DNA of 64,000 nucleotides from Paenibacillus sp. S150 (lineage in GTDB: Bacteria; Bacillota; Bacilli; Paenibacillales; Paenibacillaceae), in the NCBI RefSeq assembly GCF_019352175.1, contig NZ_JACBYI010000002.1, positions 364,934-428,933 of the forward strand, given 5' to 3'. Below the pieces are notes generated by a model. It was not told where the DNA came from. It did no database searches and saw only the letters and a program-made list of their open reading frames with translations. The position numbers were made by a program, and so were the translations under genes. Below, one piece after another: positions 1 through 7,368 of this stretch; the first letter of the stretch is position 1, and every line of letters starts with the position of its first letter.

Positions 1-123
1 TACGCCGATGTGGTGCTGATGAGTCTATTCAAGGAACCCTGGGAGCAGCAAAGCGAACGGCTGAAAGAGGAGGTCAGGAACGCACATGAAGGAGATCACC
101 ATCGGCAACAAACGCATAGGTAA
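1..123 (+). CDS. C-terminal end of an unidentified protein (partial)
   Basis: An open frame runs in from the left edge and stops at a TAA at 121-123. About 40 residues are visible, beginning YADVVLMSLFKEPWEQQ, mostly charged and without a recognisable motif. It overlaps the start of pseI by 38 bp in another frame, so the two are probably translationally coupled. In other bacteria the gene before pseI usually belongs to the pseudaminic acid pathway (for example pseF, pseG or pseH). That makes a role in flagellin sugar synthesis plausible by position only; the visible residues do not identify the family. Confidence 0.5.
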   Translation, partial: YADVVLMSLFKEPWEQQSERLKEEVRNAHEGDHHRQQTHR

Positions 124-1135
124 GGGCCAGCCGCCCTTTATCATCGCGGAAATGTCAGGGAACCATAATCAGTCGCTGGACCGGGCGCTGGACATCGTCA
201 AGGCGGCGGCAAGAGCCGGAGCGCATGCATTTAAAATTCAAACATATACTCCGGAAACGATGACACTTAATATCCAGCATGGAGATTTTAGGATTGAATC
301 AAATGGGCTGTGGAAAGGAAAGTCTCTATTTGAACTCTATCATGAGGCGTATACACCCTGGGAATGGCATCAGACGATCTTTGAATGCTGCAAGAAATTA
401 GGGATGATTCCTTTTAGTACACCGTTTGATGAAACATCGCTTGAATTTTTAGAAACCCTTGATGCTGCTTGCTACAAAATTGCCTCCTTCGAAAATAATG
501 ATATCCCTTTATTAAGAAAGGTTGCGTCAAAAGGAAAGCCGATGATTGTTTCAACAGGGATGGCTTCACTTGGTGAAATTGAAAATTTAGTAAAAACAAT
601 TTCGGATGCAGGCTGCGATGAACTCATTTTATTGAAATGCACGAGCAGTTACCCTGCGTCACCCGAAAGCTCGAATCTAAATACGATTCCTTATTTAAGA
701 GCTTTGTTTGATTGTCAGGTAGGCTTATCAGACCATACCTTGGGAATTGGAGCAGCAGTTGCGGGTGTAGCCCTTGGCAGTACAGTAATTGAAAAGCATT
801 TTACACTTAACCGAGATGAAGGTGGAGTTGATTCTGCTTTTTCCCTGGAGCCTGATGAATTTGCTTCACTCGTGAAAGAGACTGATGCTGCTTGGAAGTC
901 ATTGGGCGGGGTTTCAATCGGTCCAACAAAGGAAGAAGAAAATTCACTTCAATTCAGGCGGTCGATTTATGTTTCTAAGGATATAAAGGCCGGCGAAGTG
1001 CTGACAACGAAAAATTTAAGCGTGATTCGTCCGGGATTTGGCTTGGACCCAAAATACTATGATCTACTTTTAGGAAAGCCAAGTAAAAGAGATCTAAAAA
1101 AGGGTACTCCATTGAGTTGGGAGCAGTTATTGTAA
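86..1135 (+). CDS. pseI: Pseudaminic acid synthase PseI (NeuB family)
   Basis: This cytoplasmic enzyme condenses a 2,4-diacetamido-trideoxy sugar with phosphoenolpyruvate to make pseudaminic acid, the nonulosonic acid commonly placed on flagellin. The 349-residue length is normal. The N-terminal TIM barrel starts PPFIIAEMSGNHNQSLDRAL, typical of PseI rather than sialic acid synthase, and includes FKIQTYTPETMTL and GLSDHTLG. The last ~60 residues form the SAF (antifreeze-like) domain. The start at 86 has GGAGGTCAGG upstream and overlaps the preceding gene. The first ~145 bp are visibly GC-rich, while the rest is AT-richer, so the gene looks mosaic. The product assignment is secure at family level; PseI versus a legionaminate synthase rests on sequence resemblance. 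Confidence 0.9.
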   Translation: MKEITIGNKRIGKGQPPFIIAEMSGNHNQSLDRALDIVKAAARAGAHAFKIQTYTPETMTLNIQHGDFRIESNGLWKGKSLFELYHEAYTPWEWHQTIFECCKKLGMIPFSTPFDETSLEFLETLDAACYKIASFENNDIPLLRKVASKGKPMIVSTGMASLGEIENLVKTISDAGCDELILLKCTSSYPASPESSNLNTIPYLRALFDCQVGLSDHTLGIGAAVAGVALGSTVIEKHFTLNRDEGGVDSAFSLEPDEFASLVKETDAAWKSLGGVSIGPTKEEENSLQFRRSIYVSKDIKAGEVLTTKNLSVIRPGFGLDPKYYDLLLGKPSKRDLKKGTPLSWEQLL

Positions 1136-1186
1136 CACCCCCCGGCTCCGAAAGCTCTGCAAATCGCATACAGTTTCTGTGAAAAA

Positions 1187-1225
1187 CAAACCCAGTACCC
1201 GGTCCAGCCCGCAGTACTGGGTTTG
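1187..1225 (+). terminator. Hairpin terminator after pseI
   Basis: CAAACCCAGTAC at 1187-1198 pairs perfectly with GTACTGGGTTTG at 1214-1225 around a 15-nt loop. The following T content is modest. It lies in the gap between pseI and the recombinase gene. Confidence 0.7.
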
Positions 1226-1322
1226 TGATATTGTATCAGCGGGGAGTATTAATATTACGTAAAATAATAATTTGACGAATAATTAATAATAAGCTATATT
1301 TGTTACACGGAGGTTCGTACAT

Positions 1323-2393
1323 ATGGATAAGCAAATGAAAATGCACTACATGCAACGGATTGATGAAAAGCTGTCTGATTTACCCTGGTATGTTACAGAA
1401 TTTATCGATAGCAAAAAACGCAAGCTGTCTCCAACGACACTTCTTAATTACTGCCATGATTACATTATTTTTTTCGATTGGCTTATTGCTGAGAATCAAG
1501 CTGCATCGAGTCGGAAAGAAATAAACTTAGAAACGCTGGAGCTATTAACTATCCGTGAGGTGGAAAACTTCTTGTCATTCCTGGATTATCAGCTTGGAAA
1601 CAAGAAACTTACAATAAACCGCAAATTGTCCTCGCTAAAATCTTTGTTTGATTACCTTCAGAACAAGGCGGAAACAAGCGATCTGAAGCCTTATATTCAA
1701 CGAAATGTAATGGCCAAAATGGACTTGAATGCCGTCAAGGAAAGCCAGGAAACCATAGCGAACCGCATTGAAGGAAAAATTCTTAGAGAAGATGATTTTG
1801 AAGCGTTCAGACAATTCGTGGCCCATGATTTTGGAGAAATGCATAAGGAGAACAAACGGATCTTTACGTTTCATCGCTTCAATCGCGAGCGTGATACGGC
1901 GATCGTTTCGCTGATATTGGGTTCAGGGCTTAGATTGTCCGAGGTTGCGGGCATTAATATGGATGATTTAGATATGAATAAAGCTTTAGTCCGAGTGATC
2001 CGTAAAGGTGATAAAGAACAATACGTTTACTTTAGCAAACAGGCTTTAATGGATTTAGAAAGTTATCTGCAGATCAGAGAAGCAAGATATTTACCAGAAA
2101 AAAACGAAAGCTTTTTATTCATTGCAGCTCCTGTTGGCCGTAAAGGAAAAAGCCGGCGTTTGACTGGTCGCTCGATTGAAAAGCTGATTGAAAAATATGC
2201 CGCTTCCTTTGGGAAACCTTCTTTAACAGTACATTCACTTAGACACTCGTTTGCAACGCGATACCATTTGGAAAACAACGATGTACCAAGGTTAAAGAAT
2301 CAGTTAGGGCATTCATCTATACAAACAACTATGATATATACACACTTAACAGATGAAGAGATGCGTAATGCTGTAAATAACATGGATCGATAA
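1323..2393 (+). CDS. xerS: XerS-like tyrosine recombinase
   Basis: A site-specific DNA recombinase of the phage-integrase family. Its length (356 residues) and extended N-terminal SAM-like core-binding domain (about residues 15-150) resemble XerS, the single-protein recombinase of streptococci, more than XerC or XerD (~300). The full catalytic set is visible: R204 (GSGLRLSE), K228 (IRKGDK), H304-x-x-R307 (HSLRH), H330 (LGHSS) and nucleophile Y339 (MIYTHL). The start is ATG at 1323 after GGAGGTTCGTAC. It stands alone between two terminators. Many Bacillota carry such paralogs with unknown targets besides XerC/D, so a role in chromosome dimer resolution here is only a possibility. Base composition is AT-rich, like the 3' part of pseI. 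Confidence 0.8.
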   Translation: MDKQMKMHYMQRIDEKLSDLPWYVTEFIDSKKRKLSPTTLLNYCHDYIIFFDWLIAENQAASSRKEINLETLELLTIREVENFLSFLDYQLGNKKLTINRKLSSLKSLFDYLQNKAETSDLKPYIQRNVMAKMDLNAVKESQETIANRIEGKILREDDFEAFRQFVAHDFGEMHKENKRIFTFHRFNRERDTAIVSLILGSGLRLSEVAGINMDDLDMNKALVRVIRKGDKEQYVYFSKQALMDLESYLQIREARYLPEKNESFLFIAAPVGRKGKSRRLTGRSIEKLIEKYAASFGKPSLTVHSLRHSFATRYHLENNDVPRLKNQLGHSSIQTTMIYTHLTDEEMRNAVNNMDR

Positions 2394-2416
2394 AACCGCG
2401 GTGCTTCGCGGTTTTT
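2392..2416 (+). terminator. Rho-independent terminator of xerS-like gene
   Basis: AAAACCGCG - GTGCTT - CGCGGTTTTT immediately follows the stop codon. It has a perfect stem and a T run. Confidence 0.9.
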
Positions 2417-2461
2417 CTGATACATATGCACAAAATCCGTATTTTATTCAAATGTGGCCGA

Positions 2462-2689
2462 TTAGAATTTTATGCCGTCACTCAACTCTGTTTCAGCCCC
2501 CCAAATTCCCAGCTTGTTGGAAATCACATTGAGTAATGTGGATTTTCCGCTACCGTTATTGCCATACAACACAGTAATTCGATCAAACAAAAACACCTCT
2601 CCCGCCAAATGCTTAAAGACATAATCAGGGTATATGTTGGGATTTCGATCCGTATAATCAGAAAGCTTAAAGCTTCTCAAATAAATCAT
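2462..2689 (-). pseudogene. Truncated AAA/ABC-type ATPase (N-terminal 75 residues)
   Basis: The frame encodes 75 residues that include an intact Walker A motif, YGNNGSGKSTLLN, preceded by FDRITVLYGN. This is typical of the start of AAA-family ATPases of about 250-300 residues. The reading frame then stops, and no Walker B, signature or sensor motif follows in any frame before the xerS terminator 45 bp away. It keeps a good ribosome binding site (GAAGGAG) and lies 22 bp after the MATE gene, so it was the last gene of that operon. The loss of three quarters of the protein marks it as a remnant. Confidence 0.75.
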
Positions 2690-2711
2690 TGCAACACTCC
2701 TTCTGCCTTTC

Positions 2712-4091
2712 TTATATTTTTAATTCTATTTTACCTAAATTATCCACATCCGGCTGCAATTTGTTCCGCAGAACATACAGCATAATGGCACCAACTAGGA
2801 ACGCGACGGCATCCGAAATGACGAGCGACCAGACTACCCCGTGGAAGCCGTTCAACCGATTGGCGATAAAGAGCACAGGAATCAGAGTAATTCCTTGGAT
2901 AACTGACATAATAAACGCGGCGGTCCCTTGTGCTGTTGCCTGGAAGATCCCCGTAAACAATGCAGTCATTCCTGTAATAAACAGGGATAAGAACGTCACA
3001 TGCAGAATGTAGCTGCCCATTTCAATTAATTGCGGGTCATCCGTAAATAAACCAATTAAGTGGTCGGAAATCAGATAGACGATAACGCCGAACACGGCTG
3101 CTAACGCCACAATTGTTTTAATCGTGAATTGAATGGTATGCTTCATGCGCAATTTATTCGCTGTAAAAGAGAACGCAATGAGCGGTACGACTCCCTCGCT
3201 TAAGCCCATCAGAATTAACTCGGGGAATTGCAATAAACGTGACGATATTCCAAACCCCGCCACAGCCTGCTCCCCATACTCGACCAAGAAACGGTTAAAA
3301 ATGAGCGACATTGCCCCCATGAAGATACTCATAATAAAGACGGGAACGCCAATTTTGAATACATTGCTCAGAATGTCCTTGGTAGCCTTAAACCTTTTGA
3401 TGGAGATCGTTAAGAATTTGCTCTTATATCCTATATGAAAGGCGTAGAATGCACTCGCAACCAGGTTAGAAATGACCGTAGCAGACGCAACGCCGATCAC
3501 GTCCCAATGGAAGACGAAGATGACTAGCACATCGAGAATAATATTCACGACAACACTTAGAAGCATGCCGGTCATCGAGGTAATTGCTGCACCCTCCGAG
3601 CGCACGATATTCTCCAGGGTGAAGAATAATACGACGAATGGTGAACCAATAAGCATCATTGTGACATAGTCCTTTGTAAATCCAAAGGAGTCAGGCGTCG
3701 CCCCCAGCCCATGAACGATTGAATCGATGAGCGGGAGGCCAACGGCCATTGCGATAAGACCGAGAACCAGACTGCTGTAAAAGGCGAATGAAGACACATG
3801 CCTTACATCATCAACTTTTTTCTCTCCCAGCAAACGGGAGATGAATGCACTGCTGCCGACGCCAATCAGGTTGCCTAGCGCCATAATGACCGCGAATAAC
3901 GGCAAGGTCAGTGCGAGTGCGGTTAACATGGCAGTGTTGCCCAGTGTGCCAAGGAAAAGGGCATTCAAGATGGAATATACGACACTCATTGATGTGCCTA
4001 GCATCATCGGGACAGCGAAGTGAGCTACGGCTTTTGCGACAGGTGCTTTTTCAAAGTAATGGAGGTTTTCTGCATCCATGCGGGTCACCAC
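2712..4091 (-). CDS. MATE family multidrug efflux transporter
   Basis: An integral membrane antiporter of the MATE family, expected to export cationic drugs or toxic metabolites using a Na+ or H+ gradient. The 459 residues give the usual 12 hydrophobic segments in two six-helix halves; the N-terminal half begins VAHFAVPMMLGTSMSVVYSI. Translation may start at GTG 4091 (MVTRMDAEN...) or at ATG 4079 (MDAENLHYFEK...). Neither has a strong ribosome binding site; an AAGAAAG lies upstream. The MarR gene ends 139 bp upstream on the same strand, which suggests co-transcription and control by that regulator. The substrate cannot be read from sequence. Confidence 0.9.
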   Translation of the reverse strand: MVTRMDAENLHYFEKAPVAKAVAHFAVPMMLGTSMSVVYSILNALFLGTLGNTAMLTALALTLPLFAVIMALGNLIGVGSSAFISRLLGEKKVDDVRHVSSFAFYSSLVLGLIAMAVGLPLIDSIVHGLGATPDSFGFTKDYVTMMLIGSPFVVLFFTLENIVRSEGAAITSMTGMLLSVVVNIILDVLVIFVFHWDVIGVASATVISNLVASAFYAFHIGYKSKFLTISIKRFKATKDILSNVFKIGVPVFIMSIFMGAMSLIFNRFLVEYGEQAVAGFGISSRLLQFPELILMGLSEGVVPLIAFSFTANKLRMKHTIQFTIKTIVALAAVFGVIVYLISDHLIGLFTDDPQLIEMGSYILHVTFLSLFITGMTALFTGIFQATAQGTAAFIMSVIQGITLIPVLFIANRLNGFHGVVWSLVISDAVAFLVGAIMLYVLRNKLQPDVDNLGKIELKI

Positions 4092-4230
4092 TTTCTTTAT
4101 TTATATATTTTTAGTTTTCAAATTAACTTAGAATTCTAACTATTGACTTAAAAAGGCGCAATAAAATAAGGGCGCTGCTTAACGGCTTGTGGAAAGGCAG
4201 CACCCCTGCTGCTTGTTGTAAATGCTCTAT

Positions 4231-4926
4231 TTACTTATCGTCCGGCTTATCGTCCGGGTCATGTGAGTTGTCCGGCGACGAATTTCTTCCATCTCTTGAA
4301 GGCCAGCCGAAACCATGCATCCCTCTGCCATGCCCTTCCCCGCCTCCAGGGAACCTTCCGCTAAAGCGTCCATCCCCAGAATTCCCCCACATTCTTTGCA
4401 TCTGTTCGCGCATTGACATTAGTCTGTCAAATTCCTCTGCGCCAATCCGCTCCTTTGCGGCTTCCATCCAAATGGCCATTTCATCACGTCCTACGTCCGT
4501 TCCAAGTTCTTCCTCCAAAGCTGTAATGACGCGGACCAGGTACTCCCCGAAGCTAACCTGCTCTTCTGGCGATAGGCTGGAAAATATGCTGCCGCTGCCG
4601 ATGTCGTGTTCCTCTTCCTCCCGTCCTTTTGGCGTCAGGTAAATCAATATGATTCGTTTGTCTGTTTCTGAAGGCTTGCGGGTGATGTATCCGGCTTTCT
4701 CCAGTTTGGCAAGCAATTCATTGAGGGAGGATACCCGGATGTCCAGCATATAGGATAAATCCTTTGTGCTGATCCCGTCTTTCATCCGGAGAAACGCCAG
4801 TATCCTGCCCTGCCCGCGTGACGTATCGGCCATAGGTCCAACGGCGGCATGGGTTTTCAAGTGATGTCTCTGCAGCAGCCATTGCAGTTTCGCGAGTTTT
4901 TCGTACAGTTCATTACTCATGTTCAT
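4231..4926 (-). CDS. MarR family transcriptional regulator with acidic-glycine tail
   Basis: A dimeric winged-helix repressor, probably ligand-responsive. Residues ~36-115 hold the MarR DNA-binding core (GRILAFLRMKDGISTKDLSY, LEKAGYITRKPSETDKR and a LTPKG wing). At 231 residues it is about 80 longer than a minimal MarR protein. The extra C-terminus is rich in Gly, Arg, His and Asp (RFSGRFPGGGEGHGRG ... DPDDKPDDK), a tail type also seen on Bacillota MarR/PadR proteins encoded next to exporters. The ATG at 4926 is preceded by AAGGAGG at a 7-nt spacing. It is first in an operon with the MATE pump, and its promoter holds three copies of a GGTACC-centred site, so autoregulation is likely. Confidence 0.88.
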   Translation of the reverse strand: MNMSNELYEKLAKLQWLLQRHHLKTHAAVGPMADTSRGQGRILAFLRMKDGISTKDLSYMLDIRVSSLNELLAKLEKAGYITRKPSETDKRIILIYLTPKGREEEEHDIGSGSIFSSLSPEEQVSFGEYLVRVITALEEELGTDVGRDEMAIWMEAAKERIGAEEFDRLMSMREQMQRMWGNSGDGRFSGRFPGGGEGHGRGMHGFGWPSRDGRNSSPDNSHDPDDKPDDK

Positions 4927-4964
4927 AATGAAGCCTCCTTAATATGGATTGGATTAATTTATTT

Positions 4965-5033
4965 ACGGTACCTGTTGATTATTAATATAACGGTACCTGT
5001 TGTATTTGTCAAAGGTTTTTTTACAGGTACCGT
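4965..5033 (-). promoter_or_regulatory. MarR-MATE promoter with three operator-like sites
   Basis: Read on the minus strand, TTGACA (5007-5012) and TATATT (4984-4989) are exactly 17 bp apart. ACGGTACCTGTTG occurs at 4965-4977 and again at 4990-5002. An inverted copy, ACAGGTACCGT, lies at 5023-5033. One copy sits between the -35 and -10, one just after the -10, and one upstream of the -35, the layout expected of a steric repressor such as the adjacent MarR protein. Confidence 0.8.
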
Positions 5034-5061
5034 TAACATATTATCCGCGGTTTCCTTAAAA

Positions 5062-5089
5062 GAAAAAAGCCGCTAACTTAGCGACTTTT
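5062..5089 (-). terminator. Terminator of the VTT-GT2 operon
   Basis: On the minus strand AAGTCGCTAA and TTAGCGGCTTTTTT form a stem with one G-U pair, followed by a T run. It lies about 90 bp after the GT2 stop codon. Confidence 0.8.
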
Positions 5090-5174
5090 ACCGAGACTCT
5101 GTGTCTTGTTCCACCGACATTAACAAATTATATTGACAGGCACCCGCTTATGGGCATCAAGATCGCAGTCCAAC

Positions 5175-6425
5175 TTATAAATCCTCCAAGGTAAGCGCCC
5201 TTGTGTGCGCAATAGCCTCCCATTTCCGCTGCTTTTTTAGAAGACTGACAACATTAATTGGAAGCCAGCTTAATAAGAATAACATAAAAAAGCTAATTGC
5301 TCTGCAGAGTCCCCGGATTGTTTTTCTATTACTTGTATAAGTCACAAAAACAGCCAGTATACTGCATAACACTAATCCCAAAAACAAACCGAATGACAGA
5401 AACTGCGGCTGGTCCGTGAAGGAGGGCATAAAGAATTTACATCCCATAAGAACAGCTTGGCCCAACAATGCAGCTAAAGATAAAATGAAAATAACAGGAC
5501 TCAAATAGGTCATTGCCAGATCAAAGCAAGCGGCACTGCGTTTATGAACAGCCTGTGAAAGCAAATCCCTGAGATAATATTTCGAGCTGTCAAAATTGCC
5601 CGTACTCCAACGTCTGCGCTGTTTCCATGATTGCTCAAATGTAAGAGGCTGCTCATCGTACACAATCGCATCGGACACATAATGCACTCTCTCTCCTGCA
5701 AGCACACATTGCGCGCTGAACTCATAATCCTCTGTAATTGTTCTTGTGTTCCATCCGCCAATTCTTTCAAGAAAAGCGGTTGTTACCATGAATCCGGTTC
5801 CCGTTATGAAACTTGAAAGCTTCAGAGCCTCTCTGCTGGCGTTGTAAAAACGGTCGATGATCCAAAAATAAATAGAAAAACTTGAAGCAATATCACTGTC
5901 AGTGGGATTCTTGCTGTCTTTAAAGCCTTGGGCGATGTGAGCGCCTGACAGCTTGGCATTATTCATTTTTTGCAAAAAATCTGAATGCACGATGTTGTCG
6001 GCATCAAAAACGCAGATGGCATCGTACTTCTTTTCGTTCAAACACCTCTTCACAAACTGGGACAGAACATCTCCTTTGGATCGTATTTCTCCAACCGGGT
6101 CAAAAATTTGTGCACCGCATGAAACGGCAAGCTCGCGGGTGTTATCGGTACAATTGTTAGGCGCTACAAAAATATCATACAAATCGGCAGGGTAATTCTG
6201 CTGCTGCAAGCTAAGGACCAGGTTTTCAATTACATCCGCTTCATTGCGGGCCGCTATCACCAGTGCGAATCGAGTGACAGGTGGCATTGTTTTTGTTTTT
6301 GTTTTTTTCTTCACCTCTCCTATCAGAGCAAGAGATATAAAATACGCTCCATATAAGCTTGTCAGCACGCCAATCCACTCAATCCAATGCTGTAACTGTA
6401 TGATCATCGATGTTGAATCGTTCAT
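5175..6425 (-). CDS. Membrane-bound family 2 glycosyltransferase
   Basis: A processive-type GT2 enzyme that would use a nucleotide-sugar on the cytoplasmic face. One N-terminal membrane helix (about residues 15-36) precedes the GT-A domain, and 3-4 helices follow after residue ~300. The nucleotide and metal sites are visible: ALVIAARNEADVIENLV at 54-70 and DAD at 141-143. Acceptor and catalytic motifs are TED at 231-233 and QRRRW at 269-273, as in hyaluronan, chitin and cellulose synthase relatives. AGGGGG lies before ATG 6425. It follows the VTT gene with a 61-bp gap and ends at a terminator. The product polysaccharide or glycolipid is unknown. Confidence 0.88.
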   Translation of the reverse strand: MNDSTSMIIQLQHWIEWIGVLTSLYGAYFISLALIGEVKKKTKTKTMPPVTRFALVIAARNEADVIENLVLSLQQQNYPADLYDIFVAPNNCTDNTRELAVSCGAQIFDPVGEIRSKGDVLSQFVKRCLNEKKYDAICVFDADNIVHSDFLQKMNNAKLSGAHIAQGFKDSKNPTDSDIASSFSIYFWIIDRFYNASREALKLSSFITGTGFMVTTAFLERIGGWNTRTITEDYEFSAQCVLAGERVHYVSDAIVYDEQPLTFEQSWKQRRRWSTGNFDSSKYYLRDLLSQAVHKRSAACFDLAMTYLSPVIFILSLAALLGQAVLMGCKFFMPSFTDQPQFLSFGLFLGLVLCSILAVFVTYTSNRKTIRGLCRAISFFMLFLLSWLPINVVSLLKKQRKWEAIAHTRALTLEDL

Positions 6426-6486
6426 TTATTTTCCCCCTTATGACGGGATTTCGGCGCAGTACCGGCCGGCAGCATCCACAAATCCC

Positions 6487-7077
6487 CTATCCGGTAATCC
6501 AGCTTATTGCACCAGACAAACCGGTACTGTATAAAAAAAGAGCACCCGGCTTGCACAGGATCAGGATGATGATAAATTTATGCAACTTCATCCCGCTGAC
6601 ACCAGCAAGCATGCACAGAAGATCATCCGGTGCTCCAGGCAGGAATATCCCTAAAGCAAACAGCTTCTCAAACCAGGCACTCTTGTCCAGCCAGCCAATA
6701 TATTTCTGATAGATTCTGCCCGGTGTGATCTTTCGGATAAACGGTTTACCAAGTTGTCTGGACAGAAGGAACGCAATCACGGAACCCATGACAATGCCGG
6801 CATAGTTATAGAGGAAACCGTAAGCTGCCCCGAAAAGAAGCACTCCGTATGCGCAACTGATTCCACCAGGAAGAATGGGCAATACCACCTGAATAATTTG
6901 AATCAGGATGAATACCAGCGGTCCCCAAAAACCGGTCTGATCCATAAGCGTACGCAACGTTTCAAAAGAAGTGAACAGCCCCGCTTTGTATCCGTAAATG
7001 CAAAGCGCAATTATTCCCGGCAGGCCAGCAGTGGACAGGACGTTGACATTATTTTTAAAATGAATTTTTTTAAACAT
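6487..7077 (-). CDS. TVP38/TMEM64 (VTT/DedA-like) membrane protein
   Basis: A 196-residue polytopic membrane protein with 5-6 hydrophobic segments. The central VTT domain (about residues 55-175) contains LPILPGGISCAYGVLLFG, YNYAGIVMGSVIAFLLSRQLG and FLPGAPDDLLCMLAGVSG, the conserved PG/G-rich re-entrant motifs of this superfamily. DedA/VTT proteins are linked to lipid-carrier and phospholipid scrambling or flipping. Here a GT2 glycosyltransferase follows at once, so moving a lipid-linked substrate is a reasonable guess. The purine-rich GGGGGAGG lies unusually far (~17 nt) from the ATG. A promoter with a box shared with the GT4 operon lies upstream. Confidence 0.82.
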   Translation of the reverse strand: MFKKIHFKNNVNVLSTAGLPGIIALCIYGYKAGLFTSFETLRTLMDQTGFWGPLVFILIQIIQVVLPILPGGISCAYGVLLFGAAYGFLYNYAGIVMGSVIAFLLSRQLGKPFIRKITPGRIYQKYIGWLDKSAWFEKLFALGIFLPGAPDDLLCMLAGVSGMKLHKFIIILILCKPGALFLYSTGLSGAISWITG

Positions 7078-7133
7078 ATGATCTGCCCGCTCTTTCCTCC
7101 CCCTTCAAGCGCATGATAATGATGTACAGTCAA

Positions 7134-7191
7134 ATTATAAGAAAAGATTTAAAAGCTAAACCTTGTAGAATCCGAAAGAATTTCTAAAGAA
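7134..7191 (-). promoter_or_regulatory. Promoter of VTT-GT2 operon with shared direct-repeat box
   Basis: The minus-strand -10 TATAAT is at 7134-7139, with no good -35. The box TTCTTTAGAAATTCTTTCGG at 7172-7191 contains two TCTTTMG half-sites 11 bp apart. Exactly 32 bp separate the box from the -10. The same arrangement occurs before the GT4 operon at 12152-12209. Tandem half-sites one helical turn apart are typical of OmpR/PhoB-class activators. Confidence 0.7.
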
Positions 7192-7211
7192 TGCATAACC
7201 GGCTCCTAACA

Positions 7212-7275
7212 GGTGTTTCAGCGAGAAATCGAAGAATCATTTAGTGTGCCAGGCATATAAATGCTTATATTTTTA
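7212..7275. repeat. Dispersed repeat D, copy 1
   Basis: The ~64-bp sequence starting AGGTGTTTCAGCGAGAAAT and containing ATTTAGTGTGCCA recurs with few changes at 15073-15137. It is preceded by ACCGGCT, a remnant of the GGACGG palindrome module that precedes the second copy intact. Confidence 0.75.
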
Positions 7276-7278
7276 AAA

Positions 7279-7313
7279 AGGCAGCGATTCTCTGTTATCG
7301 AGAATCGCTGCCT
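7279..7313 (-). terminator. Terminator of the GT4-DUF374-RR-HK operon
   Basis: A perfect 14-bp stem, AGGCAGCGATTCTC / GAGAATCGCTGCCT, surrounds a 7-nt loop. On the minus strand a T run follows (complement of 7270-7278). Confidence 0.9.
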
Positions 7314-7368
7314 ATCGTTTTTGGTCGCTGTTGCCCGTTTCTAAGTAAATTGTGCGGCTGCAAGTAAA

